Positions 46,388 to 57,056 are shown, counted from the stretch's first letter. The stretch: 64,000 nucleotides of DNA from Antarctobacter albus (GCF_900101505.1 NZ_FMZI01000004.1:115670-179669); one strand, 5' to 3'. Notes: generated from the letters alone by a model not told the origin. Translations and numbers: made by a program.

Positions 46388-47788
46388 ATGGCAGATTTTG
46401 TTATCACCAGCTACAACACGACCGCGCGCAGCATTATTGGCGGCGAAGACGGCTATATCACCAAGGATGGCGAGCTGGTGGTCAGCGGCAGCGATGTCAT
46501 CACCGGTTCGGGCTCAGGCACAAGCTACATGGGCGTCAACGGCAGTGTCGTGGCAAGGGGCGGCGGTGGCTTTGAGGCAATCCAGGTTACGACGGAGGCA
46601 TTCGTCATTCAGGTCGGGCCTAACGGTTATATTGCCACGTCGTCGGGCGAAACCATCGACTATCGTGGCACATTCGGATTTTGGCTGATCAATCACGGTA
46701 CGATCGAATCTTACGGCAATGGCGTGATCGGCTTCGCAACCGATCCAGCCATCATAATAGAAATCGTGAACCACGGCACCATTGCGGCGCGGCTGGACGG
46801 CCTGGATCTGGTGAGCGGCACGTTACAAACCAAGGTCTTCAACACCGGCTTGATCGCCAGTGCGACCGACACAGGCATCAGAAGCAACGTTGCGGAAACC
46901 GGTGGCACTTTGTTGCAGAACTCGGGCACGATCACCGGCGAGGCGGGATCCTACAGGGGCGGCGATGGAGCAGATATCATTTTCAACTCGGGGCTGATGG
47001 ACGGTGACATCGACCTCGACGACGGCAACGACCAATACGATGGATCCCTGGGCAGGGTGCGGGGCACAGTCGATGCGGGCACCGGCAATGACACGGTGAA
47101 GGGCGGCGAAGCTGTCGATCACCTGCAAGGCGGAAGCGACGACGATACGGTGCTGGGCCGCGGCGGCGACGACCTGCTCGAAGGCGGGTTCGGCAATGAT
47201 TTCATCCTCGGTGGCGCGGGAAACGACGAGATCTCGGGCGGTCAGGACAATGACACGCTGAACGGCAACAGCGGCGACGACACGATGCTGGGCAATGACG
47301 GCAACGATATCCTGGTCGGACAGGACGGGTCCGACAATCTCGATGGCGGTGACGGCCTGGACACGATCGACGGCGGCAATGGCGACGACGTGCTGGAGGG
47401 CGGCGACGGCAACGACATCCTGCGCGGCCGCGCCGGAGAGGACGAACTCGCGGGCGGTCTTGGCCGCGACTTTCTCACCGGCGGACAGGATGCTGACCAG
47501 TTCGTGTTCCGTGCCCTTGCCGAAACCGTCGTCGGCGCCAACCGCGACCAGATCCTGGATTTCGAACAAGGGGTGGACAGCATCGTGGTGGCCGGCCTGT
47601 CGCCGGGCGTCTTCGAGTTCCGCGGCACAGGCGCCTTTGCCCCCTCCGGCAACCCCGAACTGCGCCTTGTCGAGACCGCCACGGGGTCGACCATCGTCCA
47701 GTTCGATGCGAACGGCGACGGAGCCGCGGATGCGGAAATCCGGGTGGCGGGCGTCACCGGGCTGACGGCGGATGATTTCGTGCTCTAG
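46388..47788 (+). CDS. RTX protein 2 of the array
   Basis: The 466-residue protein begins MADFVITSYNTTARSIIGGE. It shares this kind of N-terminus (MADF, then a TTAR/TTAQ motif) with RTX proteins 3 and 8, so the three form a subgroup. N-x-G-x-I repeats (HGTIESYGNGVIGF, NSGTITGEAGS) occupy about residues 60-230. RTX repeats run from about 231 to 344, and the common tail of about 122 residues follows, including EDELAGGLGRDFLTGGQDAD and the end LTADDFVL. No signal peptide is present. The gene has its own ribosome binding site and lies 109 bases after RTX 1. Confidence 0.9.
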   Translation: MADFVITSYNTTARSIIGGEDGYITKDGELVVSGSDVITGSGSGTSYMGVNGSVVARGGGGFEAIQVTTEAFVIQVGPNGYIATSSGETIDYRGTFGFWLINHGTIESYGNGVIGFATDPAIIIEIVNHGTIAARLDGLDLVSGTLQTKVFNTGLIASATDTGIRSNVAETGGTLLQNSGTITGEAGSYRGGDGADIIFNSGLMDGDIDLDDGNDQYDGSLGRVRGTVDAGTGNDTVKGGEAVDHLQGGSDDDTVLGRGGDDLLEGGFGNDFILGGAGNDEISGGQDNDTLNGNSGDDTMLGNDGNDILVGQDGSDNLDGGDGLDTIDGGNGDDVLEGGDGNDILRGRAGEDELAGGLGRDFLTGGQDADQFVFRALAETVVGANRDQILDFEQGVDSIVVAGLSPGVFEFRGTGAFAPSGNPELRLVETATGSTIVQFDANGDGAADAEIRVAGVTGLTADDFVL

Positions 47789-47921
47789 GCTAGAACCGGC
47801 CCTTGCGGCACAAAAACATTGACGGATGATTAATCCGCGGCGAGACTCCGCGCCGGAGCAACATTTGTGTTCCGGAGATTTTTTCGATCCCTTTCGACCT
47901 TTTTTTCAGGAGACTTCAAAC

Positions 47922-49487
47922 ATGGCAGATTTCGGACTTGGCGCGTTTTCGACTACAGCGCGCACCCTCGACGGCAGCCAATCCGGCTTTCTCGACCGCG
48001 ACGGAACTCTCTACGTTGACGGCGACGCCGCCGTCACCGCCACAACCGGCACAAACTGGCTGAGCAACCACGGCTTTATCTATGCCTGGGGGGCCGGGCA
48101 TCAGGCGGTCGATGCCAATGGCGGCGTGTTTGAAATGCTCAACGGGGTCGACGGGGTCATCGACGCCGAGAACCCGACCAGCGGCACCGTGGACATCGAC
48201 GTCACGACCTTGGCGAATGTGGTCAACCACGGCACCATCCATTCCACCAACAGCGATGCGATCAACTTTCAGGACAGCGATGGCGCTGCCCGGTTCGACC
48301 TGGTCAATACCGGCAGGATCACCAGCAACGATGGCACCGCCGTGAATGCCGATGTCGGCGACTCTTACATGTACCTCGGCAATTCCGGCTTCATCTCGGG
48401 CGAAAACACTGGCTTGTCCCTCTCCTCGGACTCCACGACTACATTCACCCATATTCTCAACAACTCAGGCGTGATCGAGGGGCTGGCAAGCATCGCCCTC
48501 AATTTCGCCTTCGGCAACACTGGTGATTTCCTGATCACCAACTCAGGCACGATCAGTGGCTGGTCCCACGGGCTTAGCACGTTCCGGGATACCAATGTCC
48601 AGATCCTGAACTCCGGCCTGATCGAAGCGCGCGCCTTCGGCGGCGATGCCATCGCCCTGAACGGAGGCGACGACGTGGTGCGCAACACCGGCACGATCTT
48701 TGGCAACGTGACCCTGCAAGACGGCACCGACCACCTCGACAACAACGGCGGCGTGATCAACGGCGCCGTTGATGCCGGCGCCGGCAACGACACGCTGGCC
48801 GGCAGCGACAACTCGGATGATTTCTCCGGCGGCACCGATGACGACACCATCGTCGGCCGTGGCGGCGACGATCTGCTGAAAGGGGACGACGGGAACGACT
48901 TCATCCTCGGCGGTGCCGGCAACGACGACATCGAGGGCGGCATCGACAATGATACCGTCAACGGCAACGCAGGCGACGACACCATCCTGGGCGATGACGG
49001 CAACGACCTGCTGGTCGGCCAGGACGGCAGCGATTTCCTCGACGGCGGTGCCGGGCTCGACACGATGGACGGCGGCAACGGCGACGACGTGCTGGAAGGC
49101 GGCGCCGACAACGACATCCTGCGCGGGCGCGCGGGCGAGGATGAACTGGCGGGCGGCCTGGGTCGGGACTTTCTGACCGGGGGCCAGGATGCAGATGTCT
49201 TTGTCTTCCGCAGCGCGGCAGAGACGGTCGTGGGCGCCAACCGCGACCAGATCCTCGACTTTGAACAGGGCGTGGACCTGATCACCGTCGCGGGCCTGTC
49301 GCCGGGTGTGTTCGAGTTCGTGGGCACCAATGCCTTTGCCCCCTCCGGCAACCCAGAACTGCGCCTGTTCGAGACGGCCACCGGGTCGACCATCGTGCAG
49401 CTGGATGCCAATGGCGACGGCACCCCGGACGCCGAGATCCGCGTGGCCAATGTCACCGGCCTGACGGCGGACGACTTCGTGCTCTGA
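47922..49487 (+). CDS. RTX protein 3 of the array
   Basis: I start at the ATG at 47922, with AGGAGA eight to nine bases upstream, giving 521 residues (MADFGLGAFSTTARTLDGSQ). The N-terminal region to about residue 286 contains the repeats NHGTIHSTNSDAI, NTGRITSNDGTAV, NSGFISGENTGLS, NSGVIEGLASIAL and NSGTISGWSHGLS, each about 20 residues apart, a clear beta-solenoid pattern. RTX nonapeptides extend to about 400, then the common tail begins (LRGRAGEDELAGGLGRDFLT). The tail here has VFVFRSAAETVVGANRDQIL. A terminator follows the gene. Confidence 0.9.
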   Translation: MADFGLGAFSTTARTLDGSQSGFLDRDGTLYVDGDAAVTATTGTNWLSNHGFIYAWGAGHQAVDANGGVFEMLNGVDGVIDAENPTSGTVDIDVTTLANVVNHGTIHSTNSDAINFQDSDGAARFDLVNTGRITSNDGTAVNADVGDSYMYLGNSGFISGENTGLSLSSDSTTTFTHILNNSGVIEGLASIALNFAFGNTGDFLITNSGTISGWSHGLSTFRDTNVQILNSGLIEARAFGGDAIALNGGDDVVRNTGTIFGNVTLQDGTDHLDNNGGVINGAVDAGAGNDTLAGSDNSDDFSGGTDDDTIVGRGGDDLLKGDDGNDFILGGAGNDDIEGGIDNDTVNGNAGDDTILGDDGNDLLVGQDGSDFLDGGAGLDTMDGGNGDDVLEGGADNDILRGRAGEDELAGGLGRDFLTGGQDADVFVFRSAAETVVGANRDQILDFEQGVDLITVAGLSPGVFEFVGTNAFAPSGNPELRLFETATGSTIVQLDANGDGTPDAEIRVANVTGLTADDFVL

Positions 49488-49530
49488 CGCTTGCCGCAGC
49501 AGAGGGATAGCCCCCTGCCCACAGGAACCC

Positions 49531-49559
49531 AAAGGCCCGGAGGCACACTCCGGGCCTTT
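49531..49559 (+). terminator. Terminator after RTX 3
   Basis: AAAGGCCCGGAG pairs perfectly with CTCCGGGCCTTT over a 5-base loop, 43 bases after the RTX 3 stop. It suggests the array is not a single transcript. Confidence 0.8.
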
Positions 49560-49742
49560 GTCATGTTACCAGAAATTCACCCTGCCCACCCGAGGCGCAT
49601 GACCCGCGCGGACGCCCGCCCATCGTGCAATCCGGTGACATGTCCGCCCGGCCTGCCCGACATATCGCAGGGAAGGAGGGCGCGGCCGTAAAAGGTGAAA
49701 TGGTTAACAACGGGCCTGAACCCCGGAGTTCATATTACCCAA

Positions 49743-50985
49743 ATGGAAAACTGAAAGGCACTTATCTTCCGAACGAGCTCGCAAGCGACTGGCGATACGA
49801 TCAGCAATGGCGACGATTACATCCTGGCCGAGGGCGTGATCGTCTCCGACCAGACCACCGACGCGCTCCGGATCGACACGACCGGCAGCAACGCCGTTCA
49901 GATTGTCGGAAGCCTCTTCCCCGCGGTTTTCGCCGAAGGACTCAAGATCGACGCCAATGCGGTCACCGTCAACATCCTGACCGCGGGAACGGTTGCCGGG
50001 GGGGCTACGGCAACGAAATCATCGGAGCGGAAACAGCTGTCGACAGCGTCGTTACGAACGCCGGGTCGGTGACCGGGGACTACGGGTTCATCGTCTTCGC
50101 CGATGGAACCGGCGTGTCCAACAGCGGCACCACACCGGGCTGATCGACAGCAGCCTCGCGCTGAATGCCGGCAACGACGTCGTGGTCAACGGCGGCGCCA
50201 TTGTCGGTGATGTCGATCTTGGTAGCGAGAACGACTTTTTCCGCGCCACTGGAGACGGCGTCGTCACTGGCCGGGTCATCGGCGAGACTGGCGACGACAC
50301 GCTGCTCGGCGCCAATGGCGACGACGGTTTCGCGGGCTTCGACCTGCTGGCGGGCCACTGAGGGGACGACACGCTGTTCGGAGGCGTCAATGACGACACG
50401 ATCTTTGGCGGTTCGGGCGACGACAGCATCGACGGCGGGACCCAGAATGACACGGTCAACGGAGGCTCGGGCAATGACACGATCCTGGGCGGCACCGGAG
50501 ACGACCTGTTGGTCGGCCAGGACGGCGCAGACCGGCTGGAAGGCGGCGACAACGACGACACGATGGACGGTGGCAACGGCGACGACGTGCTCGAAGGCGG
50601 CGACGGCAACGACATCCTGCGCGGCCGCGCCGGGGAGGATGAGCTGGCCGGCGGGCTGGGCCGGGATTACCTGACCGGGGGACAGGGGGCGGATTTCTTT
50701 GTCTTCCGGGCGCTGGCGGAAACCGTCGTGGGCGCCAACCGCGACCAGATCCTCGATTTCGAACAGGGCGTCGATTTGATCTCCGTCGCCGGCCTCAGCC
50801 CCGGTGTCTTCGAGTTCCGCGGCACGGCAGCTTTCGCGCCGTCCGGCAACCCGGAACTGCGGCTTCTCGAGACCGCCACCGGCTCGACCATCGTTCAGCT
50901 GGACAACAACGGGGACGGCACGCCCGATGCCGAGATCCGGGTGGCCAACGTGACCGGCCTGACGGCGGACGACTTCGTGCTTTGA
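49743..50985 (+). pseudogene. RTX gene 4 of the array, pseudogene
   Basis: An ATG at 49743 is followed by TGA at codon 4, after which the frame reads DDYILAEGVIVSDQTTDALR and AEGLKIDANAVTVNILTAGT, a typical array N-terminal region. Frameshifts near 50000 and 50135 move the reading through AETAVDSVVTNAGSVTGDYG to SLALNAGNDVVVNGGAIVGD, and a TGA at 50359-50361 interrupts the RTX block. From 50362 the RTX repeats and the complete common tail (GGLGRDYLTGGQGADFFVFR, end LTADDFVL) are intact. It is the only broken member, so it may have been replaced by or serves as donor for neighbours. Confidence 0.85.
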
Positions 50986-51128
50986 ACCTGATCCTTGTCG
51001 GGAAAGGCAGTTCAAGCGATCCTTGCAAGCACTTGCCGCCTTTGACAGCGGCGCATCTCAATACTGGCTAGGCCGACGGGCGCCTCCGTGTAGAGAGCCC
51101 GCGGCCGCATTTAGGGAGCACACCTCTT

Positions 51129-52667
51129 ATGGCGACCAATTACGTGATATTTTCTACTGATACCGTGCAATCCTCGGCGTTTCGCACATCCCTGGCGACC
51201 GATCAGGACCACATCCTTGTGCGCGAGGGCGTCGAGTTGATCGTCGACACCTTGGTGTCCGCGTTTAGCACCAGCGGCTCTTCGACCGCCGCCACCGAGC
51301 TGACTTTCAGCAACCACGGCACGATTTTGTCCGGCGCCACTGGGGTGAACAGCTTTTTCGGCCAGGGTACCTTCAGCGTCTACAACGGCGCGACAGGCGT
51401 CATTGGCAGCTACCTGAACCACGGCGATGGCATCTCCACGCGGACAGATTTTAGCCTGATCCGGAACCAGGGCGAAATCTATGGTCGGCGCGGGATTACC
51501 CTGTCCTATTCCGAAGGCTCAACCGTCGAAAACTCTGGAACGATCACCGGCTCGGGCACCGGGGAAAATGACGCCGCAATCTCGCATTATTCGGCAAACG
51601 GCATTTCGACCGATCCAGCACACCGCATCAACAACTCGGGCACGCTCTTTGGGGCCACGCGCTCCGAGGCGAACGGGGGCGGGCAATGGGCGATCGATTT
51701 CTATTCCTATGGATCCTTCGACTCCTTTGCCCGCGCGCATGTGGTCAATACCGGCGCCATCTTCGGCAACATTTCCCTTGGGCAATATGATGACACCATC
51801 GGCAATGGCGGCGATATCATTGGCGACGTGGTACTGGGCGATGGGAATGACAGGATCGCCAACAGCGGATTGATCGGCGGCGAGATCACGCTGGGCGATG
51901 GCGCGGATGTCTACTTCGGGATCGGCACCGGCGTCACCTCCGGCCTTGTTCTGGGCGGCGTCGGCAACGACACGATTGTCGGTGGCGACAATGCCGATCT
52001 CTTTCGGGGCGGCGATGACGCCGATCTTCTGGTGGGTCGCGCCGGCAATGACACGATGTACGGAGAGGCGGGCAACGATACGTTGATCGCCGGAGATGGC
52101 GACGATAATCTCGAAGGCGGTACCGGCGATGACGTCGTCAACGGCAATGCGGGCTCGGACCACATCTATGGCAATGACGGCAACGACGCGCTCGTCGGTC
52201 AGGATGGCAGCGACTTCCTCGATGGCGGCGACGACAACGACACGATGGATGGCGGCAACGGGGACGACACGCTTGAAGGCGGTGACGGCAACGACATCCT
52301 GCGCGGTCGCGCCGGAGAGGATGAGCTGGCCGGCGGCCTTGGCCGGGACTTTCTCACCGGGGGTCAGGGCGCGGATTTCTTTGTCTTCCGGTCGCTGGCG
52401 GAAACGGTCGTGGGGGCCAACCGCGACCAGATCCTGGATTTCGAACAGGGCGTGGACCTGATCTCTGTCGCGGGCCTCAGCCCCGGTGTCTTCGAATTCC
52501 GCGGCACGGCGGCCTTTGCCCCCTCGGGCAACCCGGAACTGCGGCTGCTGGAAACGGCCACGGGGTCGACGATCGTGCAGCTGGACAATGACGGCGACGG
52601 ACTCGCGGATGCCGAGATCCGCGTGGCCAACGTGACCGGCCTGACGGCGGACGACTTCGTATTGTGA
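51129..52667 (+). CDS. RTX protein 5 of the array
   Basis: The 512-residue protein starts MATNYVIFSTDTVQSSAFRT, unlike any other member. Solenoid motifs follow: NHGTILSGATGVNS, NQGEIYGRRGITLS, NSGTITGSGTGEND, NSGTLFGATRSEAN, NTGAIFGNISLGQ, about 20-40 residues apart. RTX repeats run from about residue 277 to 390, then the tail with RDFLTGGQGADFFVFRSLAE. This QGADFFVFR variant is shared with RTX 4 only, so the two tails are the closest pair of their kind. No signal peptide. Confidence 0.9.
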   Translation: MATNYVIFSTDTVQSSAFRTSLATDQDHILVREGVELIVDTLVSAFSTSGSSTAATELTFSNHGTILSGATGVNSFFGQGTFSVYNGATGVIGSYLNHGDGISTRTDFSLIRNQGEIYGRRGITLSYSEGSTVENSGTITGSGTGENDAAISHYSANGISTDPAHRINNSGTLFGATRSEANGGGQWAIDFYSYGSFDSFARAHVVNTGAIFGNISLGQYDDTIGNGGDIIGDVVLGDGNDRIANSGLIGGEITLGDGADVYFGIGTGVTSGLVLGGVGNDTIVGGDNADLFRGGDDADLLVGRAGNDTMYGEAGNDTLIAGDGDDNLEGGTGDDVVNGNAGSDHIYGNDGNDALVGQDGSDFLDGGDDNDTMDGGNGDDTLEGGDGNDILRGRAGEDELAGGLGRDFLTGGQGADFFVFRSLAETVVGANRDQILDFEQGVDLISVAGLSPGVFEFRGTAAFAPSGNPELRLLETATGSTIVQLDNDGDGLADAEIRVANVTGLTADDFVL

Positions 52668-52788
52668 CCTTGCACAGGCCGTGAAACCGCCTTCCGGTTC
52701 AACGAACTTGTCAGATTTGACTCCGTGCCGGTCAATAACGGGCTTGGCCAACCGAGGGTTGCTTTCGGTGTCTGTCACAAAAAATCTG

Positions 52789-52818
52789 CCAGCCAAAGAC
52801 CCCGATATGTTTGGCTGG
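52789..52818 (+). terminator. Inverted repeat between RTX 5 and RTX 6
   Basis: CCAGCCAAA and TTTGGCTGG form a perfect 9-bp stem with a 12-base loop in the 244-base spacer. There is no strong T run, so it may be a weak terminator or an operator. Confidence 0.45.
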
Positions 52819-52911
52819 TAAGAGTGATAGCGCTTCCCGTTTTCCAAGTATGCCGCATTTCGATCAAGAAGAGCGCCCTTGCTTCGTAATTAAAAACGAG
52901 AGGACAAAACG

Positions 52912-54933
52912 ATGGCTATTCTTACGATAACCGTGGACGACGTCGCGGCGGGCGACCGCATCCTGCCTGCCAGCTTTGACACGGTCATTATTTCAGATGG
53001 CGTGATTGTCGGTGCAACCGGCACCGGCGGCGACGGGATTTACGGCTTTGGCGTGGTGGACGTCACAATGATCGTGAACGGGGTTTTGTCCGGCGAGAGC
53101 ACCGGCGCCAAGTTGGGCGCCGGCTCTTCTATCGCCATCGGGGCCAACGGCACGGTCAGCGGCTATCACGCAGCCATATACTCGAACGGCGACGGAGCAT
53201 CCATCAACAACCTTGGCACAATCGTCAGCCAAGGCGTTGTCTATGCTTCGGCGATCTACCTCAATGCCACCGCCACCGACAATATCGTCTCCAATGGCGG
53301 GTCGATTACCTCGGCCACCAACGGAGTCCGGATCGAGGGCACAGGCGCGACGATCACGAACTCCGGTATCCTGAGCGGTGTCGACAGCGGCATCCTTTGC
53401 ATTGTGGAGGCTGATATCGACAATTCCGGCTCGATCATGTCGAGCCAGGGATCGGCGCTTGATTTCAGCGGTGCCAATGGCGACGTCGTGTTGGTCAACT
53501 CTGGCCTGATCAGCTCCGAACTGACGGTCGTCGCCATCACCGGCGGCGGAAATTCCATCGTGAATGCCGGTATGATGACGTCGGACGCGGGAGCTGGCAT
53601 CGCGCTGAGCGACCCGACTTCAGGTACCATCGGCGACAACTTCGACCCCAGCCAGATAACCAATACCCCGACCGGCGTGATCAACGCCGAGGGCATCGGC
53701 ATCTCGACCGAGGCCCCCTCCTCGACCGTGATCAACGATGGTCAGATCATCAGCCGAACCGACCAGGGCGTCGCCATGTCCGGCGCCTATACCACCGTGT
53801 TGAACAACGGCGTGATCTCCGCCTTCGAGGAGGGCGTTGTCGTTGACGGCTTCTCAATGAAAGTCATCAACAACGGCGAGATTTCCTCCACCCGCGCCGT
53901 CGGCGTGACCCTGAACACCACTGGCGGGTTCGGAGCGCCCACATCCGCCACCCTGATCAACAACGGCACGATCACCTCTGGCGAAACGCCGGCGCCGCCC
54001 CTGGGGTCCTCGAACATCTTCCCCGCCGTACAGGGCGCCTCGAATGTCAATGCCATCGACATCATCGTCAACCGCGGTGTGATCTCAGGGAATGTCGATC
54101 TGGACGACGGTGGCGACCGAATAAGCAATTCGGGAGAAATCATCGGTGACGTCAATCTTGAAGCGGGCAACGACCTCTACCGGGGGATCGACCAGGGGGC
54201 GGTCAGTGGCGATGTCCTGGGCGGAACAGGCAACGACACCCTGCTCGGCAGTGACGGCAACGACAGCCTCAATGGCGGGGACGATTCCGATCTTGTCGTC
54301 GGTCACTCGGGCAACGACACCTTGCTCGGCGAGGCCGGGAACGACACGCTCTTTGGCGGCGCGGGCGATGACAGCCTCGACGGTTCGGCCGACAATGACG
54401 TTCTCAACAGCGGCGCGGGCAATGACACGGTGTACGGCGGCACCGGGAATGACGCCCTCGTCGGTCAGGGCGGCTCGGATTTCCTCAACGGCGGTGACGG
54501 CCTGGACACGATCGACGGCGGCAACGGCGACGACGTGCTGGAAGGCGGTGCAGACAACGACATCCTGCGCGGCCGCGCCGGAGAGGACGAGCTGGCGGGC
54601 GGGCTTGGCCGCGACTTCCTGACCGGCGGCCAGGATGCGGACCAGTTCGTGTTCCGCGCCCTGGCCGAAACCGTCGTCGGCGCCAACCGTGACCAGATCC
54701 TGGACTTTGAACAGGGGGTGGACAGCATCGTGGTGGCGGGGCTGTCACCGGGCGTCTTCGAGTTCCGCGGCACGGCGGCCTTTGCCCCCTCCGGCAACCC
54801 CGAATTGCGCCTGCTCGAGACCTCGACAGGTTCCACCATCGTGCAATTCGATGCCGACGGAAACGGCAGCGTGGACGCAGAGATCCGCGTGGCGGGGGTG
54901 ACCGGCCTGACGGCGGACGACTTCGTATTGTGA
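52912..54933 (+). CDS. RTX protein 6 of the array (largest)
   Basis: At 673 residues this is the longest member, owing to an N-terminal region of about 438 residues. It starts MAILTITVDDVAAGDRILPA. It has the most solenoid motifs: NSGILSGVDSGI, NSGSIMSSQGSAL, NSGLISSELTVVA, NDGQIISRTDQGV, NNGVISAFEEGVV, NNGEISSTRAVGV, NNGTITSGETPA and NRGVISGNVDL. RTX repeats lie at about 439-552, then the common tail with QDADQFVFRALAETVVGANR. It has AGAGGA as ribosome binding site. A plausible reading is a long rod with a calcium-folded end. Confidence 0.9.
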   Translation: MAILTITVDDVAAGDRILPASFDTVIISDGVIVGATGTGGDGIYGFGVVDVTMIVNGVLSGESTGAKLGAGSSIAIGANGTVSGYHAAIYSNGDGASINNLGTIVSQGVVYASAIYLNATATDNIVSNGGSITSATNGVRIEGTGATITNSGILSGVDSGILCIVEADIDNSGSIMSSQGSALDFSGANGDVVLVNSGLISSELTVVAITGGGNSIVNAGMMTSDAGAGIALSDPTSGTIGDNFDPSQITNTPTGVINAEGIGISTEAPSSTVINDGQIISRTDQGVAMSGAYTTVLNNGVISAFEEGVVVDGFSMKVINNGEISSTRAVGVTLNTTGGFGAPTSATLINNGTITSGETPAPPLGSSNIFPAVQGASNVNAIDIIVNRGVISGNVDLDDGGDRISNSGEIIGDVNLEAGNDLYRGIDQGAVSGDVLGGTGNDTLLGSDGNDSLNGGDDSDLVVGHSGNDTLLGEAGNDTLFGGAGDDSLDGSADNDVLNSGAGNDTVYGGTGNDALVGQGGSDFLNGGDGLDTIDGGNGDDVLEGGADNDILRGRAGEDELAGGLGRDFLTGGQDADQFVFRALAETVVGANRDQILDFEQGVDSIVVAGLSPGVFEFRGTAAFAPSGNPELRLLETSTGSTIVQFDADGNGSVDAEIRVAGVTGLTADDFVL

Positions 54934-54970
54934 TCCTCCCCCTGCCCGTCTGGAGGCAGAAAAGCCCCGA

Positions 54971-54999
54971 CAGTCAAGGCGACAGGTCTTGACTGTTTC
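54971..54999 (+). terminator. Terminator-like stem-loop after RTX 6
   Basis: ACAGTCAAG and CTTGACTGT form a perfect 9-bp stem with a 9-base loop followed by TT, 37 bases after the RTX 6 stop. Confidence 0.65.
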
Positions 55000-55056
55000 G
55001 GCTATAGTCGTTGAGCACGACGCGCATTTTAGCAAGAACATGTGGGGATTTTCATC

Positions 55057-56883
55057 ATGGCACTGACAGTCATCACGACATCCGGTCTCGGCTCGGGCAC
55101 GGCGCATACCTTTGCCGCCGCCGGGGACGAACTGTATGTTCCCGAAGGGATCTATTGGGGGTCGAACGACAACGCTCTTTGGAGCACCTCGCTGGAGAAC
55201 CTTTCGGTCACCATCGCCGGGCAGGCGATCACCGCCGCAGGCGTCACCAACCAGACCGGTGACGGGTTTTCGCTGACCATCACCGAAACCGGATCGCTCG
55301 TCAGTTTCCAAAACAGCGCAAACCTCACCGTGCTGGGCTTCAATGGCGGCGTCGGGGCCGAGCAAACCCTTGTCAATCATGGCCTTATCTCCATCGAGAA
55401 GGGCACGGCGATTGTCAGCAGCGGCGGCACCACGGTGACCAACACGGGCCAGATTTCCGCCGCTTCCCCGATCTTCTTTTTCACTGGGTCGGGCGACGTG
55501 CTCGTGAACTCGGGCACGATCGCCGCCAATTCCTATGATGACGCCGTTCACAATGAACGGTTCAACAACGCGGTCATCGTCGAGAACGTAAACAGCCGGG
55601 TCACCAACCTGGCCGGGGGCGTCCTGTCGGCGGTCGGGACCGAAGCCGCGGGCCTGCGCCTGGACGGAAGTGCAGACGGGACGCTCATCATCAACGCCGG
55701 GGAAATCACCTCTGCCAACTGGTGGGGTGTCGATATTTCGAACACCGTCATCGATCCAACCTTCGTGCTGAACAATTCCGGTATCATTTCGGGCGACCAA
55801 GGCGCGCTGCGCGGCCATGACGGCGGCATCGACCGTGTCAGAAACTCGGGCCAGATGCTGGGCGATGTCGATCTGCGCGGCGGCAATGACAGGCTCTTCA
55901 ACTCAGGCCAGATCATCGGCGAAGTCTACCTGGGCGACGGTTCCGACGTCTACAACGGCAATGGCGGCCTGGTGAGCGAGGACGTCACCGGCGGCGCGGG
56001 CAATGACACGCTGATCGGGGGCAGCCAGGGCGATTACTTGATCGGCAGCGGCGGCGGCGACCTTCTGCTCGGAAACGAGGGCAATGACACGCTCTATGGC
56101 GCCGACTCCACCGCCAGCGATACAGCCGCCGATATCATCCGCGGCGGCGCCGGCGACGACCAGATCCTTGGCGCCGCGGGCGACGACACGCTGATCGGCG
56201 GCGATGACAACGACACCGTCTTTGGCGCGGCGGGGAATGATCTGATCGTGGGCAACGCCGGGGATGACTCTCTTGTTGGGTTCACGGGCGAGGACACGAT
56301 CTTTGGCGGCGCGGGCAACGATGAAATCAACGCGGGCGCGGACAACGACACCGTCAACGCCAATGCGGGCGACGACACGATCGATGGTGAAGGCGGCAAT
56401 GACCTGCTGATCGGCCAGGACGGGCGCGATGTCATCGAAGGCGGCGACGGTCTTGACACGATGGACGGCGGCAACGGCGATGACGTGCTGGAAGGCGGCG
56501 CCGACAACGACATCCTGCGCGGCCGCGCCGGCGAGGATGAACTGGCGGGCGGGCTGGGCCGGGATTTCCTGACCGGGGGCCAGGATGCGGATGTCTTTGT
56601 CTTCCGCAGCACGGCGGAAACCGTGGTCGGTGCCAACCGCGACCAGATCCTGGATTTTGAACAGGGCCTGGACCTGATCACCGTGGCGGGCCTGTCGCCG
56701 GGTGTCTTCGAATTCAGGGGCACCAGCCCCTTCGACCCCTCCGGCAACCCGGAACTGCGCCTGCTGGAGACGGCGACCGGCTCGACCATCGTGCAGCTGG
56801 ACAACGACGGCGACGGAATCGCGGACGCGGAAATCCGCGTGGCCAATGTCACCGGACTGACGGCAGAGGACTTTACGCTGTAG
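55057..56883 (+). CDS. RTX protein 7 of the array
   Basis: From the ATG at 55057 (five codons after a weaker in-frame ATG) the protein has 608 residues, starting MALTVITTSGLGSGTAHTFA. Solenoid motifs include NHGLISIEKGTAIV, NTGQISAASPIFFF, NSGTIAANSYDDAV, NAGEITSANWWGVD, NSGIISGDQGALRG and NSGQIIGEVYLGDG. The RTX block, about 312-486, is the longest of the array. Its tail is identical over 212 bp of DNA to that of RTX 8 (56515-56726 against 58098-58309). The extreme end differs slightly, EDFTL rather than DDFVL. Confidence 0.9.
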   Translation: MALTVITTSGLGSGTAHTFAAAGDELYVPEGIYWGSNDNALWSTSLENLSVTIAGQAITAAGVTNQTGDGFSLTITETGSLVSFQNSANLTVLGFNGGVGAEQTLVNHGLISIEKGTAIVSSGGTTVTNTGQISAASPIFFFTGSGDVLVNSGTIAANSYDDAVHNERFNNAVIVENVNSRVTNLAGGVLSAVGTEAAGLRLDGSADGTLIINAGEITSANWWGVDISNTVIDPTFVLNNSGIISGDQGALRGHDGGIDRVRNSGQMLGDVDLRGGNDRLFNSGQIIGEVYLGDGSDVYNGNGGLVSEDVTGGAGNDTLIGGSQGDYLIGSGGGDLLLGNEGNDTLYGADSTASDTAADIIRGGAGDDQILGAAGDDTLIGGDDNDTVFGAAGNDLIVGNAGDDSLVGFTGEDTIFGGAGNDEINAGADNDTVNANAGDDTIDGEGGNDLLIGQDGRDVIEGGDGLDTMDGGNGDDVLEGGADNDILRGRAGEDELAGGLGRDFLTGGQDADVFVFRSTAETVVGANRDQILDFEQGLDLITVAGLSPGVFEFRGTSPFDPSGNPELRLLETATGSTIVQLDNDGDGIADAEIRVANVTGLTAEDFTL

Positions 56884-57056
56884 TAATAGGTCTCCCCACA
56901 GGAGGTCCCCGAGGGGGCCCCCTCAACCAGAATCCCCGGGGGCCGGCGCGACCCCGACCTTCGGGGTGATCGCGAAAGGGGCATCGATGGCCCTGATCGA
57001 GACAGGCCCTCCGGCTTCTCGGATCGGCCTTAAAATGTGCAAATGGGATTTACCAA

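Noticed and set aside
44698-46407. Long minus-strand frames opposite the RTX genes
   Set aside because: Repeats of GGxGxDxxx read on the opposite strand give open, low-complexity frames with no similarity.
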